From: Eutreptiella sp. 'Long Island Sound 2002'
Taxonomy: Eukaryota > Euglenozoa > Euglenophyceae > Eutreptiales > Eutreptiaceae
Reading direction: 5' to 3'
NCBI GenBank assembly: GCA_964036045.1
Contig: OZ038379.1
Location: 108,392,025-108,456,024 of the forward strand
DNA length: 64,000 nucleotides
This document shows, piece by piece, positions 34,813 through 45,839 of this stretch (its first letter is position 1; every line of letters starts with the position of its first letter). A model generated the notes under the pieces. That model did not search any database. It saw only the letters and a program-made list of their open reading frames with translations, and was not told where the DNA came from. The translations under genes and the position numbers were made by a program.

Positions 34813-37574
34813 AAACAGAAAAAGGTTGTTTTTTCACTTTTAGCTGAGTACTTTGCATATTTTCTACAAAGGGTGCCCATTGTGGCTGCAAAGTTACCAA
34901 CAACTTGGATAAAAGTCGCATTTTTGGACTCTTACAGGCTTTCCTAATGTCTACATCATTGATCTGAAGAACACCACCTGTGCTCCTTGGGAACGATTTT
35001 GCTTCCGAACAAAAGCGGCCCTCAGGAACCAAAACAAAAAGACTTATTCCCAATTTTTGATTACTTATGTGTACTTTTTCGTACACGGTGCCCATCGTGC
35101 ATGCAAGATTGCCAACAAGGCTAATAAAAGTTGCATTTTTGTTAGCTTTGGAGGTTCAACTAGAGGTTTCCTCCAAAATTTTGTCAGTGAACGAAGTCGT
35201 TTGTTTGAATCACTAATCTTGGGAAGAACCACTATTGCTCCTGAAGAGCAATTTTGCTCCGGAGGAGCACCGTCCGTGTCTTTCGGGGAGCTAAAACAAA
35301 CCTAAGTGCTTTTCACTTCGTGCTTGTTGTTTCGCATCATTTCAACATCCGCTCCGCATCATTCTTGGAACATTACCAAAAACCCAAAAGTTGCATTGCG
35401 CTTTAGAAAGTGTACTAGACATTTGTTTCCTTTGCTTCAATGTTTGCTTTGTGACCAACGTCAATTAACAAAATACTTCGTCTCAAAAAGGTGAATTTGA
35501 AGCTCTTATAGCCATGCAACTTGGGTGTAATTTTGTTTTGCAAACAACATCATTGCCTCTACTTTGAAACCGCAATGAAAACTATGTTTTTGCTTTGATT
35601 GGGCATTTTTAGTCTTTAACCTCTTGTGCTATCTTTTTCAATCAACCTTTTTTCCTAATGCCTTAGCCAAAGAACCATGCAGCAAGCACTTAAACCTAAA
35701 TACATGTGTATAACAATTGACATTTTGTATTGGCACCAATCACATAGAAACCAACACCACCTTTTCTACCATCAATTCCATTTGTTGCGGGAGAAACCAC
35801 AAAATTGCACTTCATCTGCCTTACTTTAGAAGATTCGCATTCATTGAACTTTCGGACCCCACCAGAATACAATTGTTCCATACAGCATCATTGCCCGTTG
35901 TGTTGCATCAGACTTTGGATGAAAATGATGCATCAAGCAGTACGCAAAATGCACAAAAAATCCTATCCCGAAATTCACAAAGTAAATAATCAACCAAAAA
36001 TGAATACTAATTCGTAGTCCAATTGGCGCATCAATAACTCAAGTAACACATCAAATTGCAATGGAGCCTTACGGTCCAAAGATATGAAAATTGGTACCAT
36101 ACAGCATATGTATTGTACGGTATCGGCATGGTATCCATACCATACAGTGCTGCAATATCTTGTATGGTATGGCCCAACACTCTTGTATTCACTACTTTGT
36201 CCCGCCACAAAAAAAAATTGGCTTTTTCACTCCAAACAAATATATCGCACAATGCCTTGGCTGTCAGTGCATCCGCAGAGTGGTCCGATACATGGTTGTT
36301 GTCAATTCTTGGCAGCTGATGAACAATTGCTATCATTTTAATGAACTACTAATCGTGGGAAATTAATGACTGGACACTGGACAAAGGGCTGGCCATGGTG
36401 TCTTTTTTTTTATGCTCCATAGGAAAGGCACTATACCTTGCATCTTGGCAGTACCTATGTGGTACCCGTGACCAATGGTGTTCAGATGTGTAATGCAAAG
36501 GCATCAACCAATCAAAAATGACTGCAGTGGGTTCCCTGGGCGGCATTGGCGAGCACTTCACTGTGCCATGTCCTGATGCAAAAGAATGATGGTTGCACGA
36601 TTTGGCCAAATCAGCTTGCCATAATTGCGAAATTCTGCTGCCACCGTCACACTGCTTGCTAATTGCTCCATGTTTGCTGTTTTTAACAACCTTTAACCTA
36701 GCCTGGCAACTTGCCACAGAGGCCCAGCATGCCACGCATGCAATTGAACTCAAATTCTACCCTCCACCACCTGCTTCGCCAGTGCACTAATCACAAGTTT
36801 GGCTATTTACTGGTTCGATTTGAGGCTGGCCGACTAAGCTCAGGGCACAACACTCTCAGCAGCCCATGGTTGATTGCTAGTTCTCTCATAGGGCTTACGA
36901 GAACATTGCGAGTTACTCAGGATTCTTGCCCTCAGTGGTGGTACTAGCAGCGTGTCCACCTCCATATCGGGACCATTGCTTGCTAATTACGGTCCCACTG
37001 CAATTCTGTCTTCCACCACCGCCGCCGCCAGTGCTCTGATCTGTTGATTGCCTTAATCCCTTGACCCGGTCCAGTGAACTCAACGCACAACACTTGCAAA
37101 TGCCCGCAATTGATCGCTGGTTCCCGCATTTGGTTCAGTCTGCAAAATGAATCTGCCTTGTTGGTTTTCACCCTCGCCAATGGTTTTAACCTCTGAAAAT
37201 AATGAAATCAACAAGCACACGGCGGAAATCGCGCACGGTCAGAAACCATTCAGCACCTCAATGTCCACGTCCCACGAAGCAAATGCTTTCTCACCCCACT
37301 GGGGGACTCCTCACAAGTGCAAACGCATCAACCCCCCGGGGTCGGGCGTACTGATTCAATGCGCTCTCTGTCTTGGAATTGTGCGCATCCTGGATCTTCA
37401 AGAACAAATCTCCTACGAAGTGTGTTCAGGTGCGCGTCAACGGGCCCTGGTCACTATTCAACCTACCTTGCCCACCTTGCCCACAACCCGATGCATTGAA
37501 GGCCGCTTCAGGCGGTACCATTCAGGACAAAAGTATCACAGTATCACGTTCAGTTGCCACGGTTCGGCAGTCAC
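34813..37574. other. AT-rich interior of the TIR transposon, no gene recognised
   Basis: Short ORFs only. Between about 36600 and 37060 three degenerate copies of a segment with CCACCACC...CCAGTGC and CAATT repeat at irregular spacing. GTATGGTA-type palindromic motifs lie near 36097-36170. I see no transposase, BED finger or dimerisation domain. Confidence 0.5.
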
Positions 37575-38211
37575 CTTTGCAGACAGCATCGATCATCTTG
37601 TCACCGATCTTGCACTCGGAGCCGAACTTGGTTTTCACAAGGGTCATATTCTCCTTCGTTTGGGAATCGAATTGAGGATTAACTGCAGGAGTGGCGTGCA
37701 TTATGATGGAGTGTCCTCTGCAGCGCTTGGTGCAACGCTTTCCGTCAGCGAGCACTTTTGCCAGTGAGGGCACGTAGTGCAGATTTTTGCGGGAGCAATT
37801 GTGCAGTGTCCAGTAGAGACATACCAATCAGACAATTGCCGAAAACCCACAAATCATTTCTGATGATGTGGGGCTTTGTATCGATTTTCTGCAGCCAAAA
37901 GAAGAGGAGAGTTGGCAGCGCCTCACCGCTGTGTCGTCAAGCATCTTTGCATTTGTTGTGCACAGTGCACAACTTGTGCAGTGGATCTTGCACAACTTGA
38001 AGTCCACGCAACTACCCCCAGACTACGACAAGAACTCAATGATCGAAAACTACACAAAAAAGATCAAAACGCATCGAAGGGCGCACAGGTTTGCCCCCCC
38101 CCGCTGAAATACCTTCCTCTTCAATTCTTCACCGATCTTGTCAGTTATCTGGTCGAGGATGTACTGCACGTGCTTTCCGCCCTTGAACGTCCAAATGCTG
38201 TTGACGAAGCT
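37575..38211 (-). pseudogene. Captured DNA topoisomerase II fragment, three exons
   Basis: Read on the minus strand. Exon A (38211-38113) gives SFVNSIWTFKGGKHVQYI, then LDQITDKIGEELKRK. Exon B (37888-37825) gives KIDTKPHIIRNDLWVFGNCLI. Exon C (37682-37575) gives NPQFDSQTKENMTL, then KFGSECKIGDKMIDAVCK. These are the consecutive blocks FVNSIxTxKGGxHVxY, KxHxIKNxxWxFVNCLI and ENPxFDSQTKENMTL of eukaryotic type II topoisomerases, in the ATPase/transducer to TOPRIM stretch. Introns of 224 bp (37889-38112) and 142 bp (37683-37824) have GT...AG ends and phases 0 and 1 that keep the frame. About 90 of more than 1,200 residues are present. A TGA stands just upstream of exon A, and neither start nor catalytic Tyr region is found, so it cannot make topoisomerase. 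Confidence 0.92.
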
Positions 38212-38751
38212 TCAGTGCTGAAACTGTGACCATCGTTGTCTTCGATTTCAAGGGTAGAGTGACGGCTTGGGACCAGTTATTTACCCAGCAATCTGGTCAT
38301 CCTGTTGTCAACCATTGGTCACCAACGACTTACAACTAATCGTGGACAGGCGTAATTTGGAACACGGCGAAAGCTTCTAATGATGGATGAGTGAGTTGGA
38401 TGTACGAATGAACATTTGTGTATGGTTCAGCTTTGAATGGGGACGACAGTTCATTTTCTCCTGCTGCCTGAATCAGGGCGCTTCGCGACATACAAATCGC
38501 GATACCCTGTTTTGGTGTGTTCTGGTTCAACAGCCTTTTTTTTTCCTTTTCTAAGCTTGTGAGAGGTCGTTTCCAAAGTAGAAAATATCAGCGTAATCAA
38601 TTATGGCGCATACGCTGGGGAACACCAACAATTGAAATTTCATGACAACCATTCCACTTCTAAATGCATACATCATGGAAGACACCATACATAGACCATA
38701 GTTGACTGTCAAATTTCGATTTTTTTTCCCGAACCCCTTCTTCCTGCGGAG
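38212..38751. other. Interior of the TIR transposon upstream of the topoisomerase fragment
   Basis: Contains W-S-Q-F-Q-H then TGA immediately before exon A, which may be decayed topoisomerase coding sequence. Nothing else is recognised. Confidence 0.4.
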
Positions 38752-39030
38752 CAATGCCAACCTTTGACCCTAGCTCCTGAGGAGCCACGCCCCTAGCTCT
38801 GGAGGAGCAATGACCCTGGCTCCTTAGGAGCAAAATGCTTAACAAGACAACCGCCGCTCCTGAGAATCGCCGACCCTGGAGGTGGTACAGGGTCGGTGCT
38901 CCTGAGGAGCATTTATCAGGGTCGGTGCTCCTGAGGAGCAGCACCAGGGTCGGTGCTCCGGAGGAGCCAGGGTCGGTGCTCCTGAGGAGCTGGCTCCTCA
39001 GGAGCAGGGTCGGCGATTCTCAGGAGCGGC
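38752..39030. repeat. Right subterminal palindrome array of the TIR transposon
   Basis: Tandem and inverted units of GCTCCTGAGGAGC with the spacer CAGGGTCGGT, the complement of the left array. Unit order and number differ from the left end, so the long inverted repeat is imperfect. Confidence 0.9.
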
Positions 39031-39045
39031 CATCTCCCACCTACC

Positions 39046-39053
39046 GAAGATCC
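39046..39053. repeat. Target-site duplication GAAGATCC, right of the TIR transposon
   Basis: Exact copy of 34538-34545. Confidence 0.93.
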
Positions 39054-40123
39054 TCCGCGACTTCGTCGAGAGAGGCTGGCTTGAGCCGTGCCACTCCGAG
39101 TGGGCCTCTCCGTGCTTCGTCGTCCCCAAGAAGGTGGCCGGTGAGTGGCGGCTCGTGGTCGACTACCGCGGCCTAAACGCCCAAACGCAGCATGACAGCT
39201 ATACGCTGCCCCTCATCGAGGACATGCTGCAAAAACCACACTGGCGGAGGATCTTCACGGTGATTGACCTGAAACATGGTTATCATCAGATGCCTCTCGC
39301 CGAGGTGTCCCGTGCCTGCACAGCCATGAGCACCCCACTTGGACCTCTCCAGTGGAAGGTGATGCCCATGGGCGTTACCAACGGCAATGCGGCTTTTAAG
39401 CCGATGCTGGAGAACCTGCTTGAGCCGGTGCGTGACTGTGCAGACCCCTTCGTGGACGACGTGATCATCGCGTCCGGGGACCCCAGTATGAGCTACGAGG
39501 AGCTCCTGGAGGCACATGAGAGGGACGTCACCTGAGTGCTGCACCTTCTGGTTCGGCACAAACTCACGGGCAGCAGTGACAAGGCCACCATTGCGGTAAG
39601 CGAGGTGGTCTCCGCTGGCCACGTAGTTGGGAACGGGCAGCGGAAGCCCATACCTGGCAAGGTGGCTGCGATCAAGCACTGGGAAAAGCCCAAAACGGTC
39701 TCTGAGCTACGGGCGTACTTGGGGTTCTGCAACTACTACTCGGGGTATATCAAGATGTATGCCGAGTATGCGGCCCCCATGACGACCATGCTCAAGGGCA
39801 ACCGAGAGGAGACCAAGAAGGGGTCCAAGAAGGCTCTGGTCTGGAATGATGAGTCCAACCGTGCCTTTGAGGGGATGAAGCAGGCGCTGCTATCCGCAGT
39901 GGGTCTGCACCTCGTGGATCCTGACCGAGGGTTCGTCCTGTGCACCGACGCTTCCGACTACGCCGTTGGCGCTGTGTTGGAACAAGTGCTTGACGATGGG
40001 AGGCACGTGCCCGTGGCCTTCTGGAGCCGTGTCCTGGCGGAAGGCCAGAGCGGAGGTGGACGCACCGAGAAAAGGAGGCGTATGCCATCGTCATGGCTCT
40101 CAGGAAATGGGCTGGGTACATAG
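39054..40123 (+). pseudogene. RT and start of RNase H of gypsy element 2
   Basis: Resumes the RT with RDFVERGWLEP, then WRLVVDYRGLN, FTVIDLKHGYHQMPL, and FVDD at 39449-39460. A TGA at 39533 stands where element 3 has an Arg (HEKDLRRVL), so it is likely a mutated CGA. The same frame then continues through WEKPKTVSELRAYLGFCNYY and the RNase H start CTDASDYAVGAVLEQ. A one-base shift near 40057 ends it. Confidence 0.92.
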
Positions 40124-41355
40124 CCCTCCATCCCGTCACCGTCTGCACCGACCATCAGAGTCTGCAGTCGTGGCACAAAGAGCACGTGGACACCCCCTCT
40201 GGTCCCGCCTCCCGACGGGCAAGATGGCATGAGACCTTGGCCAAGTTCGACCTCACGGTTGTGTATGTTCCTGGCAAGGACAACACCGTGGCGGACTCTC
40301 TCAGTAGGTGGGCCTATCCCGCCAGCAAGGGCATGACAGATGTGTCTGCCCATGGCGATGAGGCTGAGACCGCTGAGGCCAAGAAAATCATTGAAATGGA
40401 GCGCCTGATGGAGGAGGAGGGTGTTAAATGCTTCGTCGTCATGGCTGCAGATGCCCACCTCGGAACGAGGATGGGCAGAGCGGTCAGAGTACTCGCCCAT
40501 GATGGAGCTGAGTCCGACAAGCACCTCTTCCCTGAATCTTGCCTCCAGGACGACTGGACCGACAACTACGCTAAGTCTGAGGCCTTTGAGGCCGAATATA
40601 GGGCTGTGACCGACCCTGATGACGGGCAGAAGTGGCCAAAGGGGGTGACTGAGGAAGATGGCAAGCTCTACCGGAATGGTAAGCTGCTGGTCCCAGAGTC
40701 CCGAGTGCTCGAGCTATGTGAAGCTTGGCACCACCACATGATGCACCCAGGGGTCAAGAAGCAAGCCCTGGACATGCAGCGCCGGTTCGAGATCGACCAG
40801 ATCGGTCTCTACACCGCCATCAAGAAGGTCAGGAAGGGTTGCTCGGTCTGTCAGGCCTGCAACCCCGATAACCGGAACGTCAAGGGGGAAGCCCAATGGA
40901 CTCCGGTGCCTGACCAGCCCATGGAGAGCGTGGCCATGGACGTCTTCTCCATGCCCGAAGTGCACATTGGCAAGGAGACCTTTGACTGTGTAGTCCTTTG
41001 TGTGGATCGCCACAGCGGCTACGTAGTAGCCGTTCCGGCACGCAAAGAGGGGTTGCTTGCCAAGGAAGTGGCAGTCATGATGATTCTTCATTGGCTGACC
41101 GTCTTTGACATCCCCCGCACCATTTGCAGTGACCCAGGGCCCCAGTTTACTGGTGGCTGGTTCAACGCCATGTGTTCCCTCATGGGAATACGTCATGCCA
41201 AGAGCGTCGCCTATCTCCGCCGGTCCAATGGCCGGGCTGAAGTGACTGGACAGCAGCTGTTCGAGAAGCTGCGCAAGATTCACATCACCAATCCACGTCG
41301 GACCCGTGGGGACTCTCCCCCAGACTGCGGCCTTGGGAACCCTGGGGTAGCCTGA
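40060..41355 (+). pseudogene. RNase H end and truncated integrase of gypsy element 2
   Basis: The frame begins at the conserved REKEAYAIV glutamate block, then VCTDHQSLQSW and NTVADSLSRWAYPA. Integrase has the HHCC finger ending CSVCQAC (about 40840) and catalytic Asp at 40939, Asp at 41131 and Glu at 41239 with 35 residues between the last two. Similarity to element 3 stops after FEKLRKIHIT (about 41290). The GPF/Y region and chromodomain are absent, so the 3' part of pol was deleted or replaced. Confidence 0.9.
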
Positions 41356-41721
41356 TGGATCTTTGTGGTCGCTTTCGACCTGTGGGACCACCTCAGTCAT
41401 CGTGTGACGCCTATGTTGGCCGGGTATGCCACTGCCACTGTGGTGGTGACCGTCGCAGCCGGCACCCGGTGCGCCTGGTATGGGTTAACGGGTCCTTTGG
41501 ATGCCGAACAATCGCCGCCAGGACCCGGGACTTGATGCTTGATACTATACTTGCAGTTACTAACAGCTACAGCACCGTACCTGTCTTACTGTGGGATTTG
41601 GGCAGCCTAACCTGCAAATCAGCCTGAAGTGAGGATGTGACACCCCCCCCCCTTCCGGGGATGGTCCTGGGTACCCGCTGCCTTGCTTGGGTGTTTTCGA
41701 GGCCCCCCCAGGGTTTGGTCT
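41356..41721 (+). other. 3' region of gypsy element 2
   Basis: About 370 bp without a recognisable domain, ending in C-rich and G-rich runs before the polypurine tract. The chromodomain expected here from element 3 is missing. Confidence 0.55.
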
Positions 41722-41732
41722 AAGAAGGGGGG
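41722..41732 (+). other. Polypurine tract of gypsy element 2
   Basis: AAGAAGGGGGG directly before the 3' LTR, nearly identical to that of element 3. Confidence 0.85.
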
Positions 41733-44704
41733 TGAAGCGGTACCCAGAACCTATGGCCCATGGCCCGGAGGCCTGTGAGCCGTCACACCCGTGCGGAAGC
41801 CGTTGACACCGGCGGTCAGCGGGATATCCCTGTTCTTTAACCCGCGAAATCGGGAATCCGATTTCTAACCATTAAGTCGATGTGGAATTACCATAATTTT
41901 ACTGTCCTGGTCGATTTGCGGTTAGAAATCGGTGAAATACCCGATTTCTACCGCGATCTCTAATTGTCGTGAAATCGCCGCAGTCGGGCCGCCTGTCGTC
42001 GCCTGTTCCGTGGACTTCATTAGACGATTCTGTAAAGCGATTTTTCTTGAAGTTAAGACCGAGACACTCTTCGAGTGATCCGCAATTTTTTCCTTGATAG
42101 AACGCATCGAGTCCCAGATTTTTCCCAGAAAATCTGGGCGGCCGAAGGCGCTTCGAACCCCCAAGTGAAATAACAAGGGTTACGAGCGTTCAAGCGCCCA
42201 AGGGCGAACTAACGTGCCTCATAGGCACTGTGTATGACGTTTTGCCCCCGATAGTCATAGCATGAGGCCAAAGGATCCCAACTCCATAGGCCCAAAGGGT
42301 TATTTATTTTGAGTGTTCTCCAAGAAGTGCGCTTTTTCACGTACTTGGCGTCCAAGCACGTGTAGAAGTATGTTGAGTTGGCATTTGCCCCACCCTTGCT
42401 TGCATCTACATCCGGGGCATATCACTTGTCTTCCCCGGATAGTGCATATATGATCCCCATATATATATTGGCAATATATTTTGCGCGCATGCTAAAATTC
42501 GGCTTTCCGAAAGGAGGTCAATTTTCGACCAAAGCACTTGCATGCGTGTTAAGGGACCAAGGTTACATTAGAATATAGGCATACTTTGATTCTAGGCAAC
42601 TAGGTTGGGTGTAGAAGGCGTGGGTAGGGTTGTATGCCATATTTGGTGTCACATCGCGTGCCCATTTGGCGGGTGCACCATTCTGAGACTAACCCGCCAA
42701 TGGACCCCATATCGCACGAGGCCCTTCATTGTACTCCCAACCAACACTCGCAAGCCTAACCTTCGTGAAGGGAAGCTTGTGGAGCGCTCCCGAAGCGATA
42801 CGTTGCGAGCAAGGTGTGTTTTTTGCAATATTCCATTTTTGCATGTGCCCACTTGGGAGGCAGCGCGCGCGACCTTCCAAAGCGCCCCAAATGGAGCACA
42901 TATGTGGAATCGCAGGTCATTGGTGTCGAGTCATTGTGTTTAGAAGGATTGGTCGATTAGTCAATCCAGGCCGAAGATATTATAATGTATTTGTGTAGTT
43001 TTCAAGGCACTTTTGCGTGTTTATTCGCCAATTTTGCTGTTTTTTGCCCGTCATGATGTCAAGTGGCGACCGTGTATCTCCACGTTGCGCTCAATTGACA
43101 TCATGACCCAAGTATGTTATGAGGTTACATACTTCGGTGCCCAACATATCTTGAACCCAGCGAATAACTCCTCTTGGGCTTGGCATACCGTGGCCGCCAT
43201 GTTGGCGATCTGAGACGATCCGAAATCATGGGCTCACTTGGCGACCCTGCCATTCCCAAAACCGGAGGAGTTGGGCGACGCCCAAAAGATATGTTGGACG
43301 CATATGACTTGATACCAATCCTATGGCACACTCCGGTCCAAGTCGGGCATGTGCCTCATTTGCCCCAACCATGAGTGTGCGCATTTTCGGCCATTTTGAG
43401 CAATTTTCCACATTTTCTGCCCGCCGTGCACCATGTTCAGCCCCCTCGTGCACGCCGGACGCATGGAACAATGGACCATATATGACATGGGTGTTATGTA
43501 TATTGGTCACCATGGTTCGCACACCACGTAGGCGAAGCGGAGCAACCTTCGTTGATGTGCTAGCCCAAAGTGAGTGTGGACAATTTTGCCATTTTGGCAG
43601 TTGTGGACCCTATTGGGATTGTCACCACGCCGAGTGGCATGGGGATCTTTGAGAGCCAAGGGCATGGCAGTCTCAGTTGCATTCCCGGTGGATCGCGTAT
43701 GGAAAAGCGGATCCGATCTCCAACCCGGCGTGGAGATATACTATTGGGAGCACCCCCGGATTTTTGCTCATTTTGAGCAGCCAAAATGACCCCCTTTTGG
43801 GACCCCAATTTCACCCCCCCGTGTGGTCAATTGGCGGCCCCATATCTCTCTGCCCAGAGGAAGACCGGACCTAATTTCAAGTTGTACATTCATATATGTA
43901 TCCTAGGTCCTGCCTCCTATCCTGTGAGCCATTGGCCTCGCCCTGGCCGGGCGAACCACGCGTGGGAATGACACCAATTTTGGTGATTTTGGCATCATGA
44001 CCCCACTTGACGAACCCGTGGTGCCCTGATGCCGGGACCTCAGAGGGAACCAGGTTGGGTGAGGGCTCCAGGGAGTTGGTACTCAATGGGCATTGGGTCA
44101 GTTGCCTCGTCCCTACCTCTGGCGGGTCCGGACCAGGGGTCGATTTTGGAGATTTTTGAGCTAATATCAGTTTTGGCTGAAACAGCCCATTTTCAACTAC
44201 CAACTCCTAGGGGATAATGGCGGGGCCATATCTCTCGCTCAGAGAGGAGTTGGGACCAGCCGTCAAGGGAGCATAGGGAGCCACTGTCCGTTGGTCTTGG
44301 AGCTCCTTGGTTCCCAGGAACTCGCCTGTGGCTGGGCGGGACACCTCCCCTATTTGCAGGGTTTCAGGGTCCGGACTGAGCAGGGCATGGGTTGTGTTTG
44401 AGCCCCCGCCCCCACCAGCCACTGAGAGGGTCGGACCTGGGATTGGGATATGAGTTGGGAGTGAGTGTCTATTGTCCTGTAATGCCCTTACCCCAGTCCA
44501 GTCTTAACCCCATGTGTACATATCCTGATGTGTTGCTGAACATACTTTTGTTCCTTCGTTGCAGAGTGGCAAGGATCCTGAAACGCTTTGTCACATGACA
44601 CGAGCGTATTGATGCCCCTGTGAGCGCAGTGCTTTGCCTGCCTGCTTGCTTGTGCGTGTCACCGCAGCGTCCCGTGGCCAGGCCCCCCCCACGGGAACGT
44701 GTCA
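41733..44704 (+). repeat. 3' LTR of gypsy element 2 (2,972 bp)
   Basis: Partner of 11691-14664, TGAAGCGG...GTCA. Confidence 0.92.
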
Positions 44705-44708
44705 CCCT
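44705..44708. repeat. Target-site duplication CCCT, right of element 2
   Basis: Copy of 11687-11690. Confidence 0.8.
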
Positions 44709-45220
44709 GGCAGGCGCTGCCCGCACTCACAGATCGCGCGGAATCTTGGTTCGTGGACGCCGCCTTTGACGACGGAGGGTGGACGGCGGCCTTGTGGACG
44801 GCCTGGCGAGGCATGCGCATATGGTCATTGCCACCATGGGTTAGAACATAGCAGGGGGCGGAGCTTGCAGCCATCGAGATGGCAGCCAAGACAGCGGCGT
44901 ACGAAGGAGTGACGAGCCTGCACCTGGTCGCCGACAACATGTCGGCCATATGGTCCACTATACGTAGTAAAGGCAGCATCGCCAGCCCCGATCGCGCCAG
45001 ACACCTCTGGCGCATTGCCCACACGCTGCGCTGGTCGCACCTCAGGATGCGCCTAAGCTGGATTGCATCCCGCTTCAACCCAGCGGATTGCCCATCCCGC
45101 AGGTCCAAATACCAGTCTTTCCTCCACATGGCGACTGACGCCGAGGCCACTTACTGCGCCCTCCAGAAGTGCCCGGGGCACCGCCCGCGGCACATGGGTT
45201 GGGCGATACACCGCGGTTGA
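44709..45220 (+). pseudogene. RNase H part of the split RT/RNase H ORF
   Basis: Continues the frame interrupted at 11690. It reads SWFVDAAFDDGG (first catalytic Asp), a TAG near 44845, then GAELAAIEMA (Glu), LVADNMSAIW (Asp) and SWIASRFNPADCPSR (Asp). This is the retroelement RNase H active-site series with the NPADxPSR ending seen in DIRS-type elements. The stop lies where a CAG codon would fit. The ORF ends in TGA at 45220 with no recombinase domain after it. Confidence 0.82.
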
Positions 45221-45325
45221 GCAAGAGACCTGTGGCGCGGGACAGCCCTCAGTGCGTCTCACTGCCTAGGCTATCGTACCGACTCCCTTCATGGAGGGCC
45301 GCCAGACACGTTACCACGGAGCAAC

Positions 45326-45705
45326 GCCAGGCCCAGTCTTGGCAGGCCTGCGCGCGCCTGCCCCGCTCAGCAACGGGCCCCGTCCTGCCTGACATTCATA
45401 CCATTACCCTGCTCAGCGTCGGCCCAGTCTTGTCAGGCCTGCACAACCCTGCCTGGCATCAGCACTAGGCCCAGTCTTGCCAGGCCTGCGTATATGACCT
45501 GCTCTGCGCCACGACCAGCTTTGACAGCCCTGCTGGCGATCGGCCGGCGCCTGGCGTGTTCAGCAACAGGACTTCTTGCCAGGCCTGCATGTGTCTGCCC
45601 TGGTCTGCACCAGGCGCCGTCCTGCCAGACTCGCATACCACCACCCTGATGGGTGCCGGGCCCAATCTTGCCAGGCCTGAGTATACCTGCCCGTGCCATG
45701 TCTTG
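45326..45705. repeat. 46-bp degenerate minisatellite
   Basis: About eight units with the core CCCAGTCTTGCCAGGCCTGC at roughly 45332, 45378, 45423, 45470, 45513, 45567, 45615 and 45661. It follows the end of the RT/RNase H ORF and precedes the LINE, and could be the 3' noncoding part of either. Confidence 0.85.
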
Positions 45706-45839
45706 TAGACGGGCACAGCTCAGAAAGCGTGCCTGACCGCGGGACCTCGGACCACAACGGCCTCGCACCGCTTCCGTCCTATAAATTTGCCTCCTCCTGC
45801 CCGGTTCTTCTTGTTTGCCCGGTTCTTCTTCACGAGAAT

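Larger units (their letters stand above)
34546..39045. mobile_element. 4,500-bp non-autonomous TIR transposon carrying a topoisomerase II fragment
   Basis: The termini are inverted repeats matching at 24 of 26 positions (left GGGTGGTGGGAGATGGCCGC, right arm complementary), followed on both sides by arrays of a GCTCCTGAGGAGC palindrome. The 8-bp duplication fits hAT-type transposition. The interior is AT-rich with no transposase that I can recognise on either strand, so it must be moved in trans. Three spliceable exons of host-type topoisomerase II lie on its minus strand (37575-38211). Removal with one GAAGATCC restores the RT frame of element 2 exactly as in element 3. Confidence 0.92.
11691..44704 (+). 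mobile_element. Ty3/gypsy element 2, host of two nested insertions
   Basis: LTRs of 2,974 and 2,972 bp (11691-14664 and 41733-44704) start TGAAGCGG and end GTCA, flanked by CCCT on both sides. Its 33.0 kb includes gypsy element 3 (18476-31659) and a 4.5-kb TIR transposon (34546-39045); without them it is about 15.3 kb. Gag and pol are broken by several frameshifts and stops, and the end of integrase plus any chromodomain is gone. Sampled LTR stretches differ by about 5 percent, so it is not young. A 4-bp duplication, also seen in element 3, is shorter than the 5 bp of element 1. Confidence 0.9.

Noticed and set aside
37147-37767. 206-codon plus-strand ORF inside the TIR transposon as a gene
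   Set aside because: Its right part is the antisense of the topoisomerase II exon C, which has clear family motifs on the minus strand.
34546-39045. The 4.5-kb insert as a Mutator element
   Set aside because: The target duplication is 8 bp, not 9, and no MULE-type transposase or long perfect TIR is seen; hAT-like is the better fit.
45240-45790. Tyrosine recombinase after the RNase H ORF
   Set aside because: No R-H-x-R-Y series in any frame; the region is a minisatellite.
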